Positions 57,716 through 64,000 of a stretch of DNA of 64,000 nt are shown in pieces. Source of the DNA: Hydractinia symbiolongicarpus (lineage: Eukaryota > Cnidaria > Hydrozoa > Anthoathecata > Hydractiniidae); the NCBI RefSeq assembly GCF_029227915.1, contig NC_079879.1:30384501-30448500 (forward strand), in the 5' to 3' direction. Each line of letters starts with the position of its first letter. Within the stretch, counting starts at the first letter, position 1. The position numbers and the translations under genes were made by a program. Under the pieces are notes generated by a model. The model was not told the origin of the DNA. It saw nothing but the letters and a program-made list of their open reading frames with translations, and made no database searches.

Positions 57716-59950
57716 ATGGAGACTACAGAGGCATCATCCAGTGGAACTTCCGAGAAGCCTTTTGCATGTAACATTGATGGATGCAATCGTGCTTACAAGA
57801 CTAAAGGAAATTTAAAAACACATCAAAAAATCCATTCTGGTCAATTTAGCTTTTATTGTGATTATGAGGGCTGTGATAAAGGTTTTGTTTCAGCTTATAG
57901 TTTCAAGGTGCATTACAGGCATCATACAGGTAGGTTTAAAATACATTGTATCTTGTTCCTCTTCATTTTGCTGTACTATTCCAATAACTTTTTAAAGGTG
58001 TTTTGTTTCACATTGGTTTATTTATGATGGGACTATTTTAAGACTATAGCTATGTTGATTTTATATTCTCATTAATTGAAGTATATATTTCTTGCATTTA
58101 TTCACATAGTCTGATGTGTAATTTTACCAAATAGTTTAGCAGTTTTTTGCTGTTCTTATATTTGACATGAATTTAAAAACTTTTTGATAGTAAACTTATT
58201 GGTAGACATTTTTAATTGATTTTCAATTGACTTAATTTCTACCAATAGATTTAACTCCAAACTAATTAATGTTTATTAATGAATGCATTTGTTGCATTAT
58301 TTGCTTGTTTGTTATATAGGCGAAAGACCTTATTCTTGTGACTCAGATGGTTGCGAGAAAACTTTCAACACATTATATCGGCTTCGTGCTCATCAACGTC
58401 TACATAAAGGAAACTTGTTTGACTGCTACTTTGAAAACTGTGAAAAAGGATTTACAACACGGAGTGATTTAACAAAGCATATTCGCATTCACACGCAGGA
58501 GAGACCTTTCCAATGCACTGAAGGAGATTGTAAGCAAACCTTCCTTGCTTCTCACCATTTAAAAGCTCATTTAAGGAGACATTCTGGGGATAAACCATTT
58601 GCCTGCAATGAATCTGGTTGTGAAAGAGCATTTTCTTCTAAATATGGTATAGCAAATTTAAATATTTATGTTTTCCAATCACATTGTGCATAACTAAAGA
58701 TGTACCAAATAATAATTTTGATCGGGCTTTGTTTTTTAGGTTTGAAAGTGCATATTAAAAGACATAAAAGTACAGGGGACCTCAGTTGTCCTGAATATGG
58801 CTGTACAAAAACCTTTGTTTCAAAATCAAGTTTGTCAGATCATTTAAAGAAGCACTCAATCAGCACAAGCAATCTTTTCACATCACATGGCTCTTACACA
58901 TCTCCAAGTCAATATGATAATATTCACATATCAAAAAATGTAAATACAAATACATTGGATTTAAATATTTTACAATCTGGAGACAACACTCTGTCCAGTC
59001 ATTCAGATAATTTCCAAAATAATAATAGCCAAGCTTTGGAACATGAAGATGACAATATGGATTATGATAGCGATTCAAGATCTTCAATATATTCTCCTAC
59101 CCACACACATTTTCAACCTAAATTTACTCAGACACAATTTAATTATGTGTCTTCGACAGACTCAACTAATGTATCGGAAACAGTTTCAACATCCAACCCA
59201 TCTGATATTGTGAGCTTACTCAATCAGTCTTACTTCACTATTGATGACAGTGAGGCTGCTTTAAAGTTGCTGTCTTTTTTAGCAACAAGAGGAAACTTGC
59301 ATATTTTAAATGAACACGGCAGTGATTCTAGTTTTAACAATGACCTGGAAACATCAAAGGAAATTGAAAAAACACAAAATGGTATTGATGAAAAGCGTTT
59401 AGAAGCAAATATTCATCCATCAACCTTTGTTGAATCCTGTATACTGAATGCAATAAACACAGATAAGACTGGCAATATTGTTGCAAATTCAACAAATGAC
59501 TTCAAATCAACCATGCGGCTAGATTCTGTTATAAAGTGCCCAACGAATTGTCAAACCAAGAATATAGTTAGTAATTTGATTCATGGAAGCACAACTAAAT
59601 CAGTCAGTGCAAGTCAAGAAAACATTCAGCACTCTTCACATCAACCTCCTGTGCAAAATGGTAGCACAAAGTGTTGTCAAAAGCCATCAGATAAATGGAT
59701 TGAAAACAACAAACCCATACTAAACCATAAAAGCTTATTTCTTGCTTCAGAATTACCAGATAATCCTGTTTCTGAAACAATGGTTGAAACAACTGTAGGT
59801 AACCATTATAACTTGGATAAGCAAGACAAACATCAGAAGGTTTTTACATGTAACTGTTGTAACTGTGAAAATTGTACCTGCAAAACGAAACCAGAGAGTC
59901 CCATGGTTGTGAATATTATCACACCTAATGTTTTGAATGCACCACTTTAG
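57716..59950 (+). CDS. MTF1: MTF-1, metal-responsive transcription factor, three coding exons
   Basis: Exons 57716-57929, 58320-58646 and 58740-59950 join in phase to 583 aa. Seven C2H2 zinc fingers lie in about residues 16-225. Fingers 1-6 match the MTF-1 array: NLKTHQKIH in finger 1, NTLYRLRAHQRLH in finger 3, TTRSDLTKHIRIH in finger 4 and ASHHLKAHLRRH in finger 5, closest to vertebrate and insect MTF-1. A seventh finger (CPEYGCTKTFVSKSSLSDHL) follows. Next come an acidic stretch (EHEDDNMDYDSDSRSS), a Ser/Thr/Asn-rich region, and a Cys cluster CNCCNCENCTC at about residues 551-561, like the C-terminal cluster of Drosophila MTF-1. MTF-1 senses zinc and other metals and activates metallothionein and transporter genes through metal response elements (established knowledge). 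Both fingers and cluster are intact. Whether it binds copper as in flies is inference. Confidence 0.92.
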
Positions 59951-62110
59951 CGTGGACTCCTTATGGACTGTTTCTATTGCAATCATATTTTCTGTTAATA
60001 TACAGGTTTTATTATACCTAAAAATTTTATTATAAAACCTAACAAATTATCTCTATGACAGAAACAATTGTTTTTATAAATCCAAGTGTTGATGTTGTTG
60101 GTAGTGGTGGTGTTGTGTGTCTGTTTTAATATTATTGTGCAAACTGCTACTTTTTGCCTAACATTGAACTTTTTGTTGTTTAATTTTTACACTATGCATA
60201 TAATAACAGTATTTTTTGCCTAATTTTTCAACACTTTCCAATATAAACACTCTTTCAGTTACACAAATATTAAGGAGGAAATAAACATATATTTTCAGAA
60301 TAACTTTTAGCTTCAGTAATTTTAAGTAAAAAAAACTTGCATTGAATGCTGATCATATACTCAATATGAAATTGAAGTTAACATCCTTAGCAATTTTAGG
60401 ATATTTTTTCACTTTAAAACATTGTGGCTAAGAAATACTGCTAGATTTTTCAAAACAAATTTTTTCATTTACTTAATTAGAAAAAGGTTGAGAGAGAAAT
60501 TTTAAAGTTCCCCAATTTTTTTGAATGAACTTTTAGGGATTCTCAAATTAAAAAATTTTCAGAAGAAAAACTTTTCCGGTATATGAAATTGGAAGTTTTC
60601 CCAAGATCAACTCATGATAAGTTCTCAAGTTTCTTACCAAATAGAAGGTTTGCATTTGAAATAAGTGTCTAATAGAGAATGGATATTTTTTCCTTTTTTA
60701 CCCAATAAAGTATTAGTACAACAAAGTGACATCATTCCCAGAAATTTGTTTTTTGCTTGATTCGTTGAGGACACATGCATATCTAGTTTCAAGTTTTAAG
60801 AGAAATTCGGCCATTTGAAAATTTCTGAAGTTTAAAGCTTCATGAATCGACAATATGTATAGTTTGTACTGAATAAACTTTTGCAAATGGTCATTTGGAA
60901 ATTTCTGTAAGACAAAGTTTCTTGGAAGTGACTATAAAGTAATTAAATTCGCAAACGTTTTCTGATAAAAGTAACTAGGTAACTATATTTCTCTAGTTTG
61001 AATACCTTGTATTTTTTTATGTATATTTTTCTGAATTCTACATCTTTGTGCTTTGTATAGTATAATAATTGTTTTTTTCAAAAAAAAAGTGTTTTGGTTA
61101 CCATTGTCTACAGACTGTGTGACTGCACAATCTAGTCCTAAAAATAAAACCCTTGAAACTTGTTTTTGACTCTATCAAGATCCCTAAAAAGCTTGTTATT
61201 GTTCCGTTTAGATTCCCTCTAATTTATTATCATAATATTATAAGATATTTTATTTCAATTTTTTTATATTTTAGGATATTTCTTTTACTTGTCATCTAAA
61301 GTAAACCGACATGTATGCATTACATTTTAGATACTATTGCATTGCTTGGCATATTATTATTTATTAAAAAGTCATTTAGTTATACATTTATGTAAAAAGA
61401 AATTTATATCAGACTAATTGTGTCTTATATTTCTTCTCATTGTCTTGTTACTTGAATATAAGTATTCAATAGATTGTTCTTTTTAACTTTAAGAAAGACT
61501 TTTTTTTACAGTAAGGAGAGTAGGGTCAAGGCACACTTGATCCATCATCTTTGCAACACTTCGGAAGATAAAGTGCAGAGTAATTTTACCAATATTTCTC
61601 ATATATATCCGTTTGATGACTCACCCATTGTTTCCATCAGGCGTAAAAAGTAAGTTTATCCTGAATGGGAAGAAAAATGCTATGTAAAAATGATTAGAAA
61701 GAAAAAAGGGGTTGGAGATATTTGTTTAGCATACGGTTGAGGATAAAAATGTTCTTCTTCTATGTTTCTTTACATTTTTTTGATTCATTGTTTATGAATA
61801 CATAATTGCAGTTAATTTAAGCAAGTAGTGGCTCTTACAGTAGAAATATGTTTTGTATTTGCATGGAGAAAAGTAGGGATGTCCCAGGTTTGTACAAATG
61901 TAGACCAACAGAATGGGAAACGACTTAAGCAAAGAGCAAGAAGTGGAGAGGACAAAAATTGTTGATATTTTAGTTAGCATACTTTTTGAATGTACCTAAG
62001 CTTCATTTAGAAGGTAAAATCATAAAAGTTTTAATATTTTGATTTACTTTTCAATTTAGACTTAAAAACTAAAAAAAAAAATCTTCTTTTTACTTTTCCA
62101 TGGTGACTTG
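59951..62110. other. Intergenic region downstream of MTF1
   Basis: About 2.2 kb, AT-rich. From about 60480 to 60985 it resembles a decayed copy of the 32.9-33.4 kb MITE: AAATTAAAAAATTTTC, ATATGAAATTGGAAG, then GTCATTTGGAAATTTCTG and AGACAAAGTTTCTTGG align in order with the CGCG motifs largely mutated. No gene recognised. Confidence 0.5.
60480..60985. repeat. Decayed relative of TTCGCGA-rich MITE
   Basis: Order and spacing of motifs match the element at 32860-33425, but most TTCGCGA sites have become TTCTCAA, TTCAGAA or similar, as expected from CpG loss in an old copy. Only the left and right ends are recognisable. Confidence 0.5.
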
Positions 62111-63190
62111 ATGAGTGGCAAGCAATCACTGCACAGTTTGTTAGAACGTATGAACGATGTTCATAGAAAAGATATAAAGGAGATTAATGTTGGACATTTG
62201 AACGAAAATAAGTTTCTGCAAGATAAAGGGCATGAGAAAAAGAAGAAAAAAAAGATATGGAATACTGCAAATCAGTCATCACTGAGGTATAATATTTTAC
62301 AACAAGAGTTAGACGTGTGTGCCAACAGAGGAGAACAAATAAGCCAAGTTACGATTATAATTGTTGCTACATAAATTAAAATTTATAAGGTTTTAATAGG
62401 TCTAGTTTAGCAGTATCTAAAACTTATTCAGACTTAAAAATAGAAGTTGGGAGAAACGTTCATACATGGAAAGAACTAGTGTTGCTTGAATTTAAATTGT
62501 GTAGTATCCTGTGAATACAGTGCAGATAAAATATTTGAACATAACTGAGCTAAAAAAACAATTTTTTAAATTTAGACTTCGTAACAAAGTTAGTTCAAAT
62601 ACTCAAGTAGTGACTCCAAATCGACTGCCACCTATTGAAAAACATGTTGGTGACATGAATGATGCTTTTGTTGAGTTTTCGTGTGGAACATATGGTAACA
62701 TTACAAAGATAATCTTATCATATTTTGTTGATTTCTTATTTTATACTGCTGTTTAATTGTACAATTTAAATGTATTGATTTAGATTCACGTTTGACAAAG
62801 GTTAATAATGTAGAAGAACGAATCGAGACATTAAAAAATGAAAATAGAAATAAGAATAATCATCATGAAAGCATGTTGCCTGATGTCATGTTACCTAGAG
62901 CTGATAAACAGAAAGGTTAGGTTTGTTTTAAGGAATATAATTATCTAAAGTAATTTAGCAAGTTACTATATTTAATTTTTTTATTTCTTACAGATTGTAC
63001 ATTGGAGAAAACTTTTATTCCAACTCATCATATTTTACCAACCAAATCTTCACAATACAGGCAGATAAGGAATGTTCACAATGGATTGTTCAGTAAAGAA
63101 GCACCATTCGGAAGAAACAGTCAACCATCTCTGCAAATTATTGAACGAAAACTCTATCAGGTAAAAGCAACTGAATCAAGTTTAGGGTAA
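62111..63190 (+). CDS. Unrecognised multi-exon gene
   Basis: Exons 62111-62286, 62576-62694, 62784-62915 and 62994-63160 (or to the stop at 63188-63190) all have AG/GT borders and compatible phases, giving about 198-208 aa. It starts MSGKQSLHSLLERMNDVHRK, has a Lys run (KKKKKKIWNTANQSS), then NRLPPIEKHVGDMNDAFVEF, a charged helix-like stretch (LTKVNNVEERIETLKNENRN) and LEKTFIPTHHILPTKSSQYR. I do not recognise the family. Exon 4 either ends at CAG before GTAAAA, with more exons beyond the stretch seen, or runs on to a stop after ten more residues. Likely intracellular: no signal peptide or membrane segment. The consistent exon phases argue that it is a real gene. Confidence 0.65.
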
Positions 63191-64000
63191 CAAGAAATAG
63201 CAAGGCCTATAGCAGGACTTGAAATAGTGAAAATTGAAATAGTCAAAATTTTTAAATTAATTGCTATCTTTGTTCATTTTGTCAAAACAATATTCTGAAT
63301 ATATTTTTATTTATTTTTTTTATTGTTTCTGTATCTTTGCCATATATTGGTGATGATGATTTTCTTAATTTTTTATTATGTGAATATATTTACTCTTACC
63401 TGAGTCAGTGTTAAAATCAGATTGATATATACCATATTTTACTCTATTATTTCCTCTGTGAAGTTAGCCTTTCAACCTCCCAAGTAAACCCAAAGGTGGG
63501 TTAATATCAGAGAGGAAGGATTATTTTTTTTAAAGCATGGAAATCAGATTAATATTTTTTTAACAAAAGAAATGCAGGAAATCTAAATAATATGCTCCGT
63601 GTGTCTGTATGTCACTTTTGCAAAGTGGATAAAATCTCTTAGATAAAGTCTATATAGTATCGCCTATAAATTTGTTTCGTAATCGTAAAGTCGATTATAT
63701 TTCTTAATTTTCTTCAATAAAGTCTATAAAACATCACCTCTAAAATTGTTCTGTAATTTACCAAACTTTAACGTTAAACTAATATTAACGTCAAAGAAAA
63801 GTATAATAAACTAATGAAGCCAAGCCAAGCAAATAACTTGGAAACGAGGTGGTGACGTCACTGATTTTTCACCCCGTGGGTAACTAGGGACCAACTAGGA
63901 CCAATTAGGATAAGTTTCCCAAACCTGGGTCCCCAGATCCGTTTTGGAATGGACGTGTTGATGACGTTATCAAAAAACCTTCAAACCCTAATATCTCTGT
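63191..64000. other. AT-rich end of window
   Basis: No gene recognised. It may be an intron of the gene before it if exon 4 splices onward. A GC-richer, repeat-like block with GTGACGTCACTGA and GACCAACTAGGACCAATTAG is at about 63840-63970. Confidence 0.4.

Overview
The window looks like nuclear DNA of an AT-rich, intron-rich animal, most likely a cnidarian or a similar early-branching marine invertebrate. This is inference from short GT-AG introns, conserved animal genes (NOP16, CCDC86, NKAPD1, TRAF-type MATH, MTF-1), a tandem arylsulfatase family, and cnidarian-style repeats: CR1/jockey-like LINEs, a pogo-like transposon, and elements with CTCGTCCC-type ends. Nothing bacterial is visible. 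Most genes are split into short exons, so gene models were built by joining exons whose splice sites and reading phases agree.

Layout. 1.5-3.4 kb: NOP16 (ribosome biogenesis) on the minus strand, with a 21-bp minisatellite in intron 1. 3.9-23.0 kb: four secreted arylsulfatase B-like genes, head to tail on the minus strand, all with the same eight-exon structure. The fourth has tandem duplicates of exons 3, 4 and 6, each pair equal in length and phase, so it looks like a gene with mutually exclusive exon cassettes that could give up to eight enzyme variants. 23-26 kb: repeat debris. 26.4 kb: intronless CCDC86. 27.4-29.9 kb: a complete but decayed pogo-like transposon that also carries a divergent HIRAN-like ORF. 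30.0-32.8 kb: a second transposon with perfect 74-bp terminal inverted repeats (TIRs) and no transposase. 32.9-33.6 kb: MITE-like debris.

33.8-38.7 kb: an NKAPD1-like nuclear protein with two apparent internal module duplications; intron 1 holds two tRNA-like SINE cassettes. 41.6-43.5 kb: a coiled-coil/MATH (TRAF-C) protein without a RING finger, minus strand. 43.5-50.2 kb: mostly non-coding, with a possible two-exon gene start at 45.7-45.9 kb and a 635-bp TTAA-flanked MITE. 50.2-55.7 kb: transposon cluster (LINE with endonuclease and reverse transcriptase, tyrosine-recombinase fragment, second LINE fragment). 57.7-60.0 kb: MTF-1, the metal-responsive transcription factor, with seven C2H2 fingers and a C-terminal cysteine cluster. 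62.1-63.2 kb: an unrecognised multi-exon gene.

The genes do not form one pathway. The clear functional unit is the arylsulfatase cluster, whose products should be secreted or lysosomal sulfate-ester hydrolases activated by formylglycine formation. NOP16 and CCDC86 both serve nucleolar ribosome assembly but are separate genes. Exon borders were read by eye from splice consensus and may be off by a base or two; no transcript data were available.
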